Shown in pieces: positions 54,967-63,752 of a DNA stretch of 64,000 nucleotides; positions within the stretch are counted from its first letter, which is position 1, and the number at the start of each line of letters is the position of its first letter. Below the pieces are notes generated by a model that saw nothing but the letters and a program-made list of their open reading frames with translations, ran no database searches and was not told the origin of the DNA. Where the stretch lies: assembly GCF_937425535.1 (NCBI RefSeq), contig NZ_OW485604.1, positions 103,270-167,269 on the forward strand, written 5' to 3'. This stretch comes from Rhodovastum atsumiense. GTDB taxonomy: Bacteria > Pseudomonadota > Alphaproteobacteria > Acetobacterales > Acetobacteraceae. The translations under genes and the position numbers were made by a program.

Positions 54967-56112
54967 TCATGAGACAATCCCCATTCCCAACCGCAGCACC
55001 TGCGCCACATTTCGCGCGCTGCGTCGCAGGTTGCCGGCTGCCGCAGCAAGCGCCTCCTCCACCGAGCAGGTCTTGTGCAGGACGCTGAACACCGCCGCGA
55101 TCCCGTGGTCGTGCACCACGGCGGCATCGTCACTCAGGCACCCGGCGATGCCGATGACCGGCTTGCCATGGCGCCGAGCGACGCGGGCGACGCCGATGGG
55201 GGTCTTGCCATGGATGCTTTGGCTGTCGATGCGACCTTCTCCGGTGATGACCAGATCGGCGTCGGCAAGCATCGCCTCCAGCCCCACGGCATTGGTCACG
55301 ATCTCCACGCCAGGGCGCAGTTCCGCGCCGAGGAACCCATGCAGCGCCGCCCCCAGGCCGCCGGCGGCCCCGCCTCCCGGCAGCGTCGCCACGTCGACGC
55401 CCAACTGCCCCCGGATCAACCGGGCGTAATGGGCGAGATTGGCATCAAGCCGCGCCACCATCTCCGCCGTGGCCCCCTTCTGCGGGCCGAAAATGGCGGA
55501 CGCCCCCTTCGGACCGATCAGCGGGTTGTCGACATCGCAGGCGACCTCGATCCGGCACGCCTTGATCCGCGCATCCATCCCGCTGATGTCGATGCGGTCG
55601 AGACCTTCCAGCGCCGCGCCCCCGAAGCCAATGTCGCGGCCGTCACGGTCGATCAGCCGCACGCCTAGCGCCTGTAGCATTCCCGCACCGCCGTCATTGG
55701 TGGCGCTGCCGCCAATGCCGATGATGAAGCGCCGCGCCCCCTGGTCCAGCGCCGCGATGATCAACTCCCCGACACCATAGGTGGTCGTCCGCAGCGGGTC
55801 ACGCCGGGCGGCCGCCACCAGCATCAGGCCGCTGGCCGCCGCCATTTCGATGACGGCGATCCGGCCATCGCCGGTCAGGCCATAGAAGGCCGGCACCGGC
55901 TCGCCCAGCGGCCCGGTCACCGCCAGCTCGACACGTCGGCCGCCGGTGGCCGCCACCATGGCCTCGACCGTGCCTTCGCCGCCATCGGCGACGGGAAGCC
56001 TGACATAGCTCGCCTGCGGAAAGACCTCGCGAAAACCCGCCTCGATCTCGGTGGCCACCTCCATGGCCGAGAGGCTTTCCTTGAACGAGTCCGGAGCGAT
56101 CACGATCTTCAT
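54967..56112 (-). CDS. garK: Glycerate 2-kinase (GarK family)
   Basis: Phosphorylates D-glycerate with ATP to 2-phosphoglycerate, feeding lower glycolysis. ATG 56112 follows AGGAGGACAACGCC. The 381 residues equal the E. coli GarK length. Signatures: MKIVIAPDSFKESLSAMEVA at the start, LPVADGGEGTVEAMVAATGG, FIIGIGGSATNDGGAGMLQALG, and GGGAAGGLGAALHGFLGAEL followed by ADLVITGEGRIDSQSIHGKTP. The last codons lie in an ISKra4-like end, so the extreme C-terminus may have been altered by that insertion. It is the last gene of the lar operon, 61 bases after larB. This context suggests that the pathway produces D-glycerate. Confidence 0.93.
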   Translation of the reverse strand: MKIVIAPDSFKESLSAMEVATEIEAGFREVFPQASYVRLPVADGGEGTVEAMVAATGGRRVELAVTGPLGEPVPAFYGLTGDGRIAVIEMAAASGLMLVAAARRDPLRTTTYGVGELIIAALDQGARRFIIGIGGSATNDGGAGMLQALGVRLIDRDGRDIGFGGAALEGLDRIDISGMDARIKACRIEVACDVDNPLIGPKGASAIFGPQKGATAEMVARLDANLAHYARLIRGQLGVDVATLPGGGAAGGLGAALHGFLGAELRPGVEIVTNAVGLEAMLADADLVITGEGRIDSQSIHGKTPIGVARVARRHGKPVIGIAGCLSDDAAVVHDHGIAAVFSVLHKTCSVEEALAAAAGNLRRSARNVAQVLRLGMGIVS

Positions 56113-56173
56113 GGCGTTGTCCTCCTGGGCGCGGGTGCCTGTGCCATCGCTTTTGTAGGCTGACCGTTGATAG

Positions 56174-56839
56174 TCAGCCTGAAGGCGCTCCGCCCGGCGC
56201 CATGCGCCGCAGCATGCGGATAGCGGCACAGGCGCCGCCGAAGCCGTTGTCGATATTGACGGTTACCAGGCCGGGCGCGCAGGAGGCCAGGGCGCCGTGC
56301 AACGCCGCCCGCCCGCCCGCCGCCACGCCATAGCCAACCGAGCTGGGCACGGCGATGACCGGGGCATCCACCAACCCGGCCAGCACGCTGAACAGCGCGC
56401 CTTCCATTCCGGCGACCGCGATCACCACGGCGAAGCCGCGGATCTCCTCCAGCCGCTGCATCAGCCGCCACAGCCCGGCGACGCCGACATCCGCGATCAC
56501 CGGTGCCCGATAGCCGGCAAAGGCAAGGCTGCGGGCAGCCTCCCGCGCGACTGTCAGATCCGATGTGCCGGCGCAGACGATGCCCGGCCCCACGCTGTCC
56601 GGCACGATGCTGTCGCCGAAAAATGCAGTAGATGACAGCGGATCATAATCGAGGGCGCCGCGCATTGCCGCCGGCAATGCGGCCAACTTTTCCTCGCTCA
56701 ACCGGGTCAGCAGCAGGCGGCGGCCACCGGCGGAAGTCAGGATCGCCCCGATCTGCGCCGCCGTCTTGCCCGCGCACAGCAACGCCTCGGCCACGCCGGT
56801 GCGCCTCTCACGCTCCCAGTCGATCACGAAGTCGGTCAT
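56174..56839 (-). CDS. larB: LarB, nickel-pincer cofactor biosynthesis carboxylase/hydrolase
   Basis: LarB carboxylates nicotinic acid adenine dinucleotide at C5 and splits the dinucleotide, the first step to the nickel-pincer cofactor. ATG 56839 overlaps the larE stop. 221 residues; the N-terminus is specific for LarB (DWERERRTGVAEALLCAGKTAAQIGAIL). The PurE-like core follows: GIVCAGTSDLTVAREAARSLAFAGY, IADVGVAGLWRLMQRLEEI, VIAVAGMEGALFSVLAGLVDAPVIAVPSSVGYGV, and NIDNGFGGACAAIRMLR. Fully consistent with a functional protein. Confidence 0.93.
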   Translation of the reverse strand: MTDFVIDWERERRTGVAEALLCAGKTAAQIGAILTSAGGRRLLLTRLSEEKLAALPAAMRGALDYDPLSSTAFFGDSIVPDSVGPGIVCAGTSDLTVAREAARSLAFAGYRAPVIADVGVAGLWRLMQRLEEIRGFAVVIAVAGMEGALFSVLAGLVDAPVIAVPSSVGYGVAAGGRAALHGALASCAPGLVTVNIDNGFGGACAAIRMLRRMAPGGAPSG

Positions 56840-57639
56840 TCCGCGGCATCCCTCAGGAAGGCAGAACCGCGCCGATAGGGACGCATCCCGATGAACCGCC
56901 GGCCATCGGCGCGGCACAGCTCATGCATGCGTTGCTCGATGCGAGCGCGCGCATCGTCCTGCGGCAGCGGCGCGCATTCAACGCAGATCCCGCCCGCGAT
57001 GATCCGGCATCTTATGGCGCTCGTCGCGGGCAGCAGCGCGCCCAATTCGTTCTCCGTCGCCTCGATGAAGCGCAGGGATGTCGCGTCGACGCCAATGCCG
57101 GTTTCGATGCGGCTGGCCAGACAGGGTTGGGCCGGCAGGGCCGCCAGGTCGTCAAGCCCGTGCGCCCGCGCCAGGGCATAGATGTCCGCCTTGTGCAGCC
57201 CGGCCTCGACAAAAGGATGCACGACACCGTACTGGCGTGCCGCCTCCAGTCCTGGCCGGTAATCGCCCAGGTCGTCAATATTCGTTCCCGAGGCGATCGG
57301 CCCGCTGGTCACCTTGCGGATGCAGGCATAAAGATTGGTCTTGCAGTGAAAGCAGCGATTGACCGGATTGGCCCGGTAGGACGGATCCTCCAGCTCCCGC
57401 GCGTCAACCAGACGCAGCGCCCATGCATGCCGCCGCGCATGTGCCTCGACCCGCGCCGTCGCCAGCGCCGGGACCGCCGGTGAGACCGCATGCACGGCGG
57501 TGACGGAGGCCCGGGAAAAGCGGGAAGCAAGGTAGGTCAGGACCATGCTGTCGACGCCGCCGCTGACGGCGATCGCCAGGGCGGCGTGGCGGTCGAGTGC
57601 CGAGACAAGATCAGCCTGCCGGTCTGCAAGCGTCATCAT
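56836..57639 (-). CDS. larE: LarE, sulfur transferase of nickel-pincer cofactor synthesis
   Basis: ATP-dependent PP-loop enzyme that turns the two carboxylates of the LarB product into thiocarboxylates. 267 residues starting in an ATGA overlap with larC. PP-loop SGGVDS at 26-31; Cys96 and Cys99 in NRCFHCKTNLY; and Cys173 in ALPAQPCLASRIETG, which corresponds to the sulfur-donating Cys176 of the Lactobacillus plantarum enzyme. Additional C-terminal Cys residues (GGICVECAPLP) are present. The product acts with LarB and LarC in the cytoplasm. Confidence 0.94.
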   Translation of the reverse strand: MMTLADRQADLVSALDRHAALAIAVSGGVDSMVLTYLASRFSRASVTAVHAVSPAVPALATARVEAHARRHAWALRLVDARELEDPSYRANPVNRCFHCKTNLYACIRKVTSGPIASGTNIDDLGDYRPGLEAARQYGVVHPFVEAGLHKADIYALARAHGLDDLAALPAQPCLASRIETGIGVDATSLRFIEATENELGALLPATSAIRCRIIAGGICVECAPLPQDDARARIEQRMHELCRADGRRFIGMRPYRRGSAFLRDAAE

Positions 57640-58967
57640 TTTTCCCCTGTGTTCTCGCCCAACCGCTTCACCCGGCGCCGCCGGACCAACCCCTCGAAAC
57701 CGGCCACGTCGTCACTTTCCACCTTGCAGGAACTCTGCCCCCCGGGCCGCACCACGCGTTTGCGTCGCAGGCTCTGCCCTTCGATGATGAGGCTCTCGGC
57801 CATGCGCGGCAGGCAGACCCGTTGCTCCCGCCGCCAGCGCAGCCCGATCGTTGAGGTTTCGACGAAGCATCGCTCGCTGACGGAGGCTAGGCATTCCGGC
57901 CGGACCAGCAGCCGGAAATCGCTGGTCGGACGTGCCTTCTTTCCCATCCGGCTGCCGAGGCTGAGATCAAGGACGCCGCACGCCGCACGCAGGCGATCGG
58001 CGGCGATGCCGATCTCCTCGCCCGTCATGTCGTCGACGTCGAAGGACAGGACCACGACCTCCTCCGCCTGCCCCTGGGCATCCTGCGGCGGTTGCCGGGC
58101 GGCGAACAGCAGGGCGCGCAGAATATTGGGCATGCCGGCCATCTCCCGCGTGCCCGCGCCGGTCCCGGTGGCCACCAGGGGACCGCCGGGCGTTCGGCAT
58201 GCCATATCGCGCAGCAGATGCGCCAGGATGGCGGCCCCGGTGGGGGTGACGCGTTCCCCTCCGATGCCATCATCGCGCCAGCATAAACCTATGCCCTTGA
58301 GGATTTCCACCGTTGCCGGCGCCGGCACCGGAAGCAGGCCATGCCGTGTCCGGACCAGGCCATGCCCCCTGGGCAGTTCCGAAACGCTCCAGCTGACATC
58401 ACCGAGGGCGGCGATGATGCTGCCGGCGGCGATCACATCCATCAGCGAATCCCAGTCGCCGACCTCGTGGAAATGCACCTCCTCCACGGGTTGGCGATGC
58501 ACCCGGCTTTCGGCCTCGGCCAGCACGCGCAGAATGGCGATGGCCTGCCCGGCGCTACCCGGGCTCAGCGATGCCGCGGAAATCCGCTGGACCAGCGCGG
58601 AAAAATCGCACCCGGACGCCGCGCCGTGATGGTGATGATCCTGATGGGCATGGCCGGGGCCGTGCGCGTCAGGATGATGGGCGTGAGCATGAGCAGGCGC
58701 ATGATCATGCTTGTGGCCGTGTTCGTGACCGCCTCGCCCGGCCGCCGCACCGCCCCCTGCCCCGGCCAGGGTGAAACGGTGGACGGCGATACCGTTGGTG
58801 GTCCCTTCGGTCAGCGTCGGCTGCCCGCAATCCGCGGGCATCACCGCCGCCAGGTCAGCGAACACCAGCGGGCGAAGATCCGGCCGGGCGTCGAGCATGG
58901 CGGCCACGAACATATCGCCGGCCACGCCGCCGACCGCATCGAGATGGATGTGCAAGCGCTCAGCCAT
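57636..58967 (-). CDS. larC: LarC, nickel insertase (single ORF, His-rich loop)
   Basis: CTP-dependent cyclometallase that inserts nickel into the pincer ligand. 443 residues from ATG 58967, overlapping larA by eight bases. The start HIHLDAVGGVAGDMFVAAMLDA is the family signature. A loop at about 81-115 contains 16 His in 35 residues (HEHGHKHDHAPAHAHAHH ...), a nickel-storage-like insertion. Later motifs: EEVHFHEVGDWDSLMDVIAA, LVRTRHGLLPVPAPATVEIL, SFDVDDMTGEEIGIAADRL. Unlike L. plantarum, where larC is split by a frameshift, this gene is one continuous frame. Confidence 0.93.
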   Translation of the reverse strand: MAERLHIHLDAVGGVAGDMFVAAMLDARPDLRPLVFADLAAVMPADCGQPTLTEGTTNGIAVHRFTLAGAGGGAAAGRGGHEHGHKHDHAPAHAHAHHPDAHGPGHAHQDHHHHGAASGCDFSALVQRISAASLSPGSAGQAIAILRVLAEAESRVHRQPVEEVHFHEVGDWDSLMDVIAAGSIIAALGDVSWSVSELPRGHGLVRTRHGLLPVPAPATVEILKGIGLCWRDDGIGGERVTPTGAAILAHLLRDMACRTPGGPLVATGTGAGTREMAGMPNILRALLFAARQPPQDAQGQAEEVVVLSFDVDDMTGEEIGIAADRLRAACGVLDLSLGSRMGKKARPTSDFRLLVRPECLASVSERCFVETSTIGLRWRREQRVCLPRMAESLIIEGQSLRRKRVVRPGGQSSCKVESDDVAGFEGLVRRRRVKRLGENTGEK

Positions 58968-60252
58968 TGCCGACGAACACCGGCACCACATAGGGGCCCT
59001 CGGGGATCACCGCCACCGCCGGATCGCCATGACGCTCGATGCTGTCGCGCACGGCCTGTTCCACCGAGGTGATCAGCTCCACCCCGGTGATGCGGCGTTC
59101 CTCCGCGCTCAGCCCGGTGGTGAAAAGCTGGATGCGCCCGACTCGCATCGGCTTGAGCTGCATCTCCGTCTGCCATTCGTCGATTTCCGCAAAGGTCTTG
59201 GCCTTCAGCGTCGCCAGGAAGCGCTCCGGGCCCAGTTCGACCATCCTCGCCTGGGCATCGCGGAACTCGGCGGAGCCGAAACCCTCGGAGCATTCCGATG
59301 CAATGATCAGCGTTCCGCCCGGCGCCAGGATGTCCATGGGCGTGACCATGCCCTTGACCGTCTGGTAGTAGGTCTTGTCGAGCGGATAGCCGGCCGAGGA
59401 GGTGACCACCGTCCTGAACCGCCGGCCGATCCCGATCTTCGTCGCCTCGCTGATGAACCCGACCGCTTCCAGATGGCTGGCGACGACCTCGCCGAAATTC
59501 ACGTAGACCAGGTCGCGGTCCTCATCGAGAACCGTGTTGATGGCATAGACATCGCCGATCTTGCGGACGATCTCCAGCTGCTCCTCGTGCAGCGGGTTGC
59601 CCACGAGATTGCACTGGACGGCGAGCGGATCCTCCATGAACCGCGCCGAGTGGAAGGTGCGGATGGTTTCATGGTGCGCCACGCCGGGGGCGATCACCTT
59701 GCGGCCGCCGGACCAGCCGGCCATGAAATGCGGCTCGATCAAGCCGGAGACGATGCGCAGATCGGCCTCGACGAAGCGCCGGTCGATCCTGACCGGGGTG
59801 CCGCGCAAGGTGGCACCCAGGTCCACATGGTCGGCGTCGTTGCGGGCGAAGTGGTTTTCCACCCGCACCGTCTCCAGCACCCAGGGGTCGCCGACCAGTT
59901 CCGCCAGTTCGGCGCCTTCATTGGGGCGGTGCAGGCCGGTCGCCACCACCACGCAAATGCGCTCCGGCGGCAGGCCGGCCGCCATCAACCCCTCGATCAT
60001 CGGGCGCAGGAACAGCCTGTTGGGCACCGGCCGGGTGATGTCGCAGATCAGGATGCAGGCGCTGCGGCGCCCCTGGGCCAGTTCAGCAAAGGGTCTGGCC
60101 GCGACCGGCCGCGCCAGGGCATGGCGGACGGCCAGCGCCTGGTCCGGCAGCTTCGCCAGGGCGACCTTGCGGATGATCGTCGGTTCGGCCCCGGCCGGCA
60201 ACCGCACCGGCAACTGGCTGCGCCCAAAGGCGATTTCGACCGTGCTGTCCAT
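58960..60252 (-). CDS. larA: LarA-family nickel-pincer hydroxy-acid racemase/epimerase
   Basis: Interconverts the C2 stereoisomers of an alpha-hydroxy acid by hydride transfer to the cofactor. ATG 60252 has AGGAGG at spacing 7; the frame upstream is rejected because it runs through a non-coding gap. 430 residues. Residues matching the L. plantarum active site are all present: Arg74 (DITRP), His108, His175, Lys185 (the cofactor-linking Lys, in SGGRKVIAPG) and His201. The family includes racemases for lactate, malate and longer acids, and a gluconate epimerase, so the substrate cannot be read from these residues. The kinase and permease in the same operon point to glycerate or a related sugar acid. 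This substrate call is an inference. Confidence 0.92.
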   Translation of the reverse strand: MDSTVEIAFGRSQLPVRLPAGAEPTIIRKVALAKLPDQALAVRHALARPVAARPFAELAQGRRSACILICDITRPVPNRLFLRPMIEGLMAAGLPPERICVVVATGLHRPNEGAELAELVGDPWVLETVRVENHFARNDADHVDLGATLRGTPVRIDRRFVEADLRIVSGLIEPHFMAGWSGGRKVIAPGVAHHETIRTFHSARFMEDPLAVQCNLVGNPLHEEQLEIVRKIGDVYAINTVLDEDRDLVYVNFGEVVASHLEAVGFISEATKIGIGRRFRTVVTSSAGYPLDKTYYQTVKGMVTPMDILAPGGTLIIASECSEGFGSAEFRDAQARMVELGPERFLATLKAKTFAEIDEWQTEMQLKPMRVGRIQLFTTGLSAEERRITGVELITSVEQAVRDSIERHGDPAVAVIPEGPYVVPVFVGNG

Positions 60253-60337
60253 CAACGCGCCTCCTTGGTCCGGCATTGCGCCGCTGTACTTGCAAAGGGA
60301 AGCCGGCGACGGGCACGCCCCTGTCGCCGGCAAGCGC

Positions 60338-61345
60338 TCACGGGTGCACGATCTCTGGCACGCCGACCGCCTCCTCCCCCGCTTCCTCTTTCGGTGTTCC
60401 GAATTTGGCGGCGACGAAGGCGGTGACAAGCGGGACCAGCACGGCGGTGACGACCACCGAGGCGGCCACCAGGATGGTGGCGCTTTTCGCCGCGTCGGCA
60501 TAAACCGGATTGGACGCGGCGATGATGGCGGGAACCGCCGCCGCATTGCCGGCTGTCGAGGCCGCGGCCACCCCCGCCACGCCGCTGCCGCCGGTCAGGC
60601 GGTCGACGATGAACAGGGCGGTGCCGGTGACCGCCACGACGGCGACACCCACCCCCAGGCCGAGCAGCCCGGCGGTCCAGACCTTGCTGAGGTCAAGCGC
60701 GGCGCCCAGGCCGAAGGCGAAGAACGGGATCAGCCCGGGTGCGATCTTGCCCAGGAACAGCCGCATCTCGCGGTCCAGGTTGCCCAGCACCATGCCGATC
60801 AGCAGCGGCAGGATGGCGCCCAGCATGGTCTGCCAGGGGAAGGCGGACAGGCCGGCCAGGCCCAGTGTCACCATGGTCAGGAAGGGGCCGGATTCCAGCG
60901 ACATGATGGAATAGGCGCCGACATCGCGCGAGCGGCCGTACTGGCCCATCAGGGCGCAATAGAGGCCACCATTGGTGTCGTTCATGGCGGCAACGATGGC
61001 CAGGGTCGAAATCCCGGCGAACATGCCGCCGGAAATCGGCGCCTCTCCCAGGAAATGACCGAGGATGACCCCGAAGACGGCGCCGATCGCGATCTTGGTC
61101 AGGAACAGCGATCCGCCCTTCTTGAGCACATAGGGCGTCGCCTGCACGTCGATGCTGGCGCCCATGCACACGAAAAACGCGGCCAGGATCGGCATGCCGC
61201 CGGTGAACAAGGCCCCCGTGAACGAGCCAAAGAATTTCGGCGTATCAGGGAAGAACGTATTGATGATGGCACCGGTCAGCAACGGCACCACCATCATCCC
61301 GCCCGGCACGGCCTCGATCATCTTCTTGATCGGCACTTGCTTCAC
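60338..61345 (-). CDS. kdgT: KdgT-family 2-keto-3-deoxygluconate / hydroxy-acid permease
   Basis: Proton-coupled inner-membrane carrier. The GTG at 61345 is chosen because GAGGAG lies 8 bases upstream; the longer frame begins in AT-rich non-coding DNA. 335 residues with about ten membrane helices. The N-terminus [28 protein letters not shown] is typical of the family, as are [55 protein letters not shown] and [17 protein letters not shown]. It is the first gene of the operon, so uptake of the substrate is probably co-induced with the racemase. KdgT proteins transport KDG, but family members for other acids exist. Confidence 0.9.
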   Translation of the reverse strand: MKQVPIKKMIEAVPGGMMVVPLLTGAIINTFFPDTPKFFGSFTGALFTGGMPILAAFFVCMGASIDVQATPYVLKKGGSLFLTKIAIGAVFGVILGHFLGEAPISGGMFAGISTLAIVAAMNDTNGGLYCALMGQYGRSRDVGAYSIMSLESGPFLTMVTLGLAGLSAFPWQTMLGAILPLLIGMVLGNLDREMRLFLGKIAPGLIPFFAFGLGAALDLSKVWTAGLLGLGVGVAVVAVTGTALFIVDRLTGGSGVAGVAAASTAGNAAAVPAIIAASNPVYADAAKSATILVAASVVVTAVLVPLVTAFVAAKFGTPKEEAGEEAVGVPEIVHP

Positions 61346-61593
61346 AAACGTACTCCTCGATTTTTTCAGTATATGCCGCCGTTTCAACAATTATCTTTAT
61401 TATTATTCGTATAACAGTCGCACAATCTTGGAATTAAGAAGCAACAACTGCAGTACGATGTTAGAAGAATCGTCAAGAAACGGCGCTCGCCTGTATCTGG
61501 AACGGCGATCTTTCCGAACGATTTGTGGTGTGACGTGGCGTTCCGGCTTTCCTTCTGCGACCCGGCGGCTGGATTATTGTCAGCCTCTGAATA

Positions 61594-61609
61594 TGCAAGC
61601 GATATGCCA
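61594..61609 (-). promoter_or_regulatory. Sigma-54 promoter of the kdgT-lar-garK operon
   Basis: On the - strand TGGCATATCGCTTGCA matches the -24/-12 consensus: GG and GC are separated by exactly ten bases. Transcription would start at about 61582, some 235 bases before the kdgT start. The activator gene upstream encodes a sigma-54 activator with the GAFTGA motif, which supports the assignment. Confidence 0.7.
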
Positions 61610-61671
61610 GATCTCGACAGGTCGCCCGATAGCTGATTCCTGCGGCCCGGCCGGCAGCGCCGCTCTGGCCC

Positions 61672-61716
61672 TTGCGGTAAATTGCAACACAGCCTGCGGT
61701 ATTTTACCGCAGGCTG
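61672..61716. promoter_or_regulatory. Activator-binding dyads upstream of the sigma-54 promoter
   Basis: A perfect dyad of 12-base arms (CAGCCTGCGGTA-TTT-TACCGCAGGCTG) lies at 61690-61716, with a related half site TTGCGGTA at 61672. They stand about 65-120 bases upstream of the -24 element, the usual place of enhancer sites. Because it also follows the activator stop by about 100 bases, the dyad might serve as a terminator; the lack of a T-run beyond it argues against this as the only role. Confidence 0.55.
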
Positions 61717-61814
61717 CCCGGCCAGGGATTACGAGGCAGCGTAAGGCCGCCCCATGCGGCCCGAGCAGGCCCTGGAGCGCCCGGCGGGCTGTCGCCGGTG
61801 CGGCCGATGTCGCT

Positions 61815-63752
61815 CTAATGCCGGGCTTTGCCGTCCAGTTCCTTGAGCCAGCGGTTCAGCGTGCCCCGATCGATCCCCAGGCGGCGCGCCGCCTGGCTCT
61901 TGCAGTTGCTTTCCTCGGCCATGACCTTGGCGACGATCCGCAGGCGGACGGCTTCCAGATCGTCCTGGGCGAATTCACACGCCGCGCACTGCGCAGGCGG
62001 CTTGCCGGGCGGCCTGCGCAAATCGCTTAGCGCGGGCTCGACGGTGTCGAGGCGCACCACCGGATCCGGGGCGGTGATGGCAATGCGCTCCATGATGTTG
62101 CTCAACTGCCGGAAATTGCCGGGCCAGCCATATTGCAGCAGTGCCTGGCGCAACCCGGCATCGAGATCGACCACGTCGGTCTTGTAGGCGCGCGCATGCC
62201 GGCGCAGCAGCAACACCGCGCTGGGGATGATATCCCGGCGCCGCATCCGCAGGGGAAGCGTTTCGAACTTCAGGACATTCAGCCGGAAGAACAGGTCCTG
62301 GCGGAAGGTTCCGGCGACCACCATCTCCTCCAGGTTCTGGTTGGTCGCGGCGACGATGCGGATATCCACCGGAATGGCCTGCTCGGCTCCCAGCCGCATC
62401 AGCTGGCGCTCCTGGATCACCCGCAGCAGGCGGGTCTGCAGCGTCTTGTCCAGCTCGCCGATCTCATCGAGGAACAGCGTGCCTTTATCGGCCAGTTCGA
62501 ACAGCCCCTTCTTGCCCTTGCGCGACGCACCGGTGAAGGCACCGTCCACATAGCCGAACAACTCGCTTTCCAGCAAAGTGGGCGGCAATGCGCCGCAGTT
62601 CACCGCGACGAAGGGCCCCCCGGCACGCCGGCTCGCGTTATGGATGCCCTGCGCCAGCAATTCCTTGCCGGTGCCGCTCTCGCCGATGATCAGCACCGTC
62701 GCGTCGGTTCCGGCGTAGCGGTTCAGCAGTTCCAGCCGCGCCTGCATCGCCGTGTCGTAGGTGACGTAATCATCCAGCCGGTAGGTCGCGGTGAACTTGC
62801 TCTTTTGCTGTTCCTGGTAACGGACCCGCCGCTCGATCGTATAGAGCCGTTCCACCCGTTCCAGGGCGAAGACGATGCTGTGGGATGCCCCGTTACCGTT
62901 GATGGGATAAAGGTAGCAGACCATGCGGCCGTGCCGCGTTTCCACCACCTGGCCCACTTCCCAGATGCCATCGGCGATGGTCTGCCGCGCGACGGCCAGG
63001 GCCGGATCGACGGCCTCGATGGGCTTACCCAGCATCTCCGCACGATTCATCTGGAAGACCATCGCTGCGGTGCGGTTGGCGTGGGTGATGCACCCGCCCC
63101 GGTCGAGCGAGAATACCGCTTTTTCGAACATGTCAAGGACAGTGGAGAGGTGGTCGCGGGTGACCCGTTCAAGCTGCAGGACGTTCAGGAAGGCCTGGGC
63201 GCTTTCGACCGCCTGCCGAACGCTTTCCGGCCCCGAGGAGATCAGACGGAAATTCCCGCACAATTCGCCAAAGCGGCTTTGCGGGATGGTGTCGCCGACC
63301 ATCACGTCGATCGGCTCGCGCGCGACCCGTTCGCGCACCTGGTTGCGCAACATCGCGTATTCCCCCGCGTCGGCCTGTTCGAACAGAATGCAGTAGAAGG
63401 AAATCCCCAGCATGGCGGCGACTTTCGCGCAGTCGCGCATGATGCCGGCATGGCCGACGATGCCGACGCGGCAGGGCTGCCCCGCCAGGTCGGCCAGCAC
63501 CTCCAGGATGTCATAGCTGCTGATGGTGATGTCGATGACCGGCAGCACGCTGTGCTGGCGCAGCAACTCGGCGGTCCTGCCGCGGCTGATCAGCACCTGG
63601 TAGTGCCGGGCTTCCAGCCGCGGCAGCAGCGCCACGGCCTCCTCGAGATTGGCCGTCTCGATGTCGAAGTTTATTCCGCAGGTGCTGCGGACGGTTCCGG
63701 CAATCTCCGCAAGCTGGACGAACGGGGCAACCAGGCAGATCTGGGCGTGCAT
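61815..63752 (-). CDS. PrpR-type sigma-54-dependent transcription activator
   Basis: 645 residues from ATG 63752. Residues about 10-190 form a PrpR_N sensor domain ([52 protein letters not shown]), and about 205-300 a PAS domain. The AAA+ domain has Walker A GESGTGKE at 357-364, GAFTGA at 404-409 and Walker B LFLDE at 426-430. The C-terminal Fis-type HTH reads [24 protein letters not shown]. PrpR-type sensors bind small carboxylates such as 2-methylcitrate, so the ligand may be the substrate of the operon downstream. The gene is transcribed towards the operon but separated by 470 bases with a sigma-54 promoter. Confidence 0.92.
   Translation of the reverse strand: MHAQICLVAPFVQLAEIAGTVRSTCGINFDIETANLEEAVALLPRLEARHYQVLISRGRTAELLRQHSVLPVIDITISSYDILEVLADLAGQPCRVGIVGHAGIMRDCAKVAAMLGISFYCILFEQADAGEYAMLRNQVRERVAREPIDVMVGDTIPQSRFGELCGNFRLISSGPESVRQAVESAQAFLNVLQLERVTRDHLSTVLDMFEKAVFSLDRGGCITHANRTAAMVFQMNRAEMLGKPIEAVDPALAVARQTIADGIWEVGQVVETRHGRMVCYLYPINGNGASHSIVFALERVERLYTIERRVRYQEQQKSKFTATYRLDDYVTYDTAMQARLELLNRYAGTDATVLIIGESGTGKELLAQGIHNASRRAGGPFVAVNCGALPPTLLESELFGYVDGAFTGASRKGKKGLFELADKGTLFLDEIGELDKTLQTRLLRVIQERQLMRLGAEQAIPVDIRIVAATNQNLEEMVVAGTFRQDLFFRLNVLKFETLPLRMRRRDIIPSAVLLLRRHARAYKTDVVDLDAGLRQALLQYGWPGNFRQLSNIMERIAITAPDPVVRLDTVEPALSDLRRPPGKPPAQCAACEFAQDDLEAVRLRIVAKVMAEESNCKSQAARRLGIDRGTLNRWLKELDGKARH

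Noticed and set aside
61690..61716. Simple terminator after the activator gene
   Set aside because: The hairpin is strong but no T-run follows on either side, and a related half site lies beside it at enhancer distance from the sigma-54 promoter. I list it as a binding site with moderate confidence.
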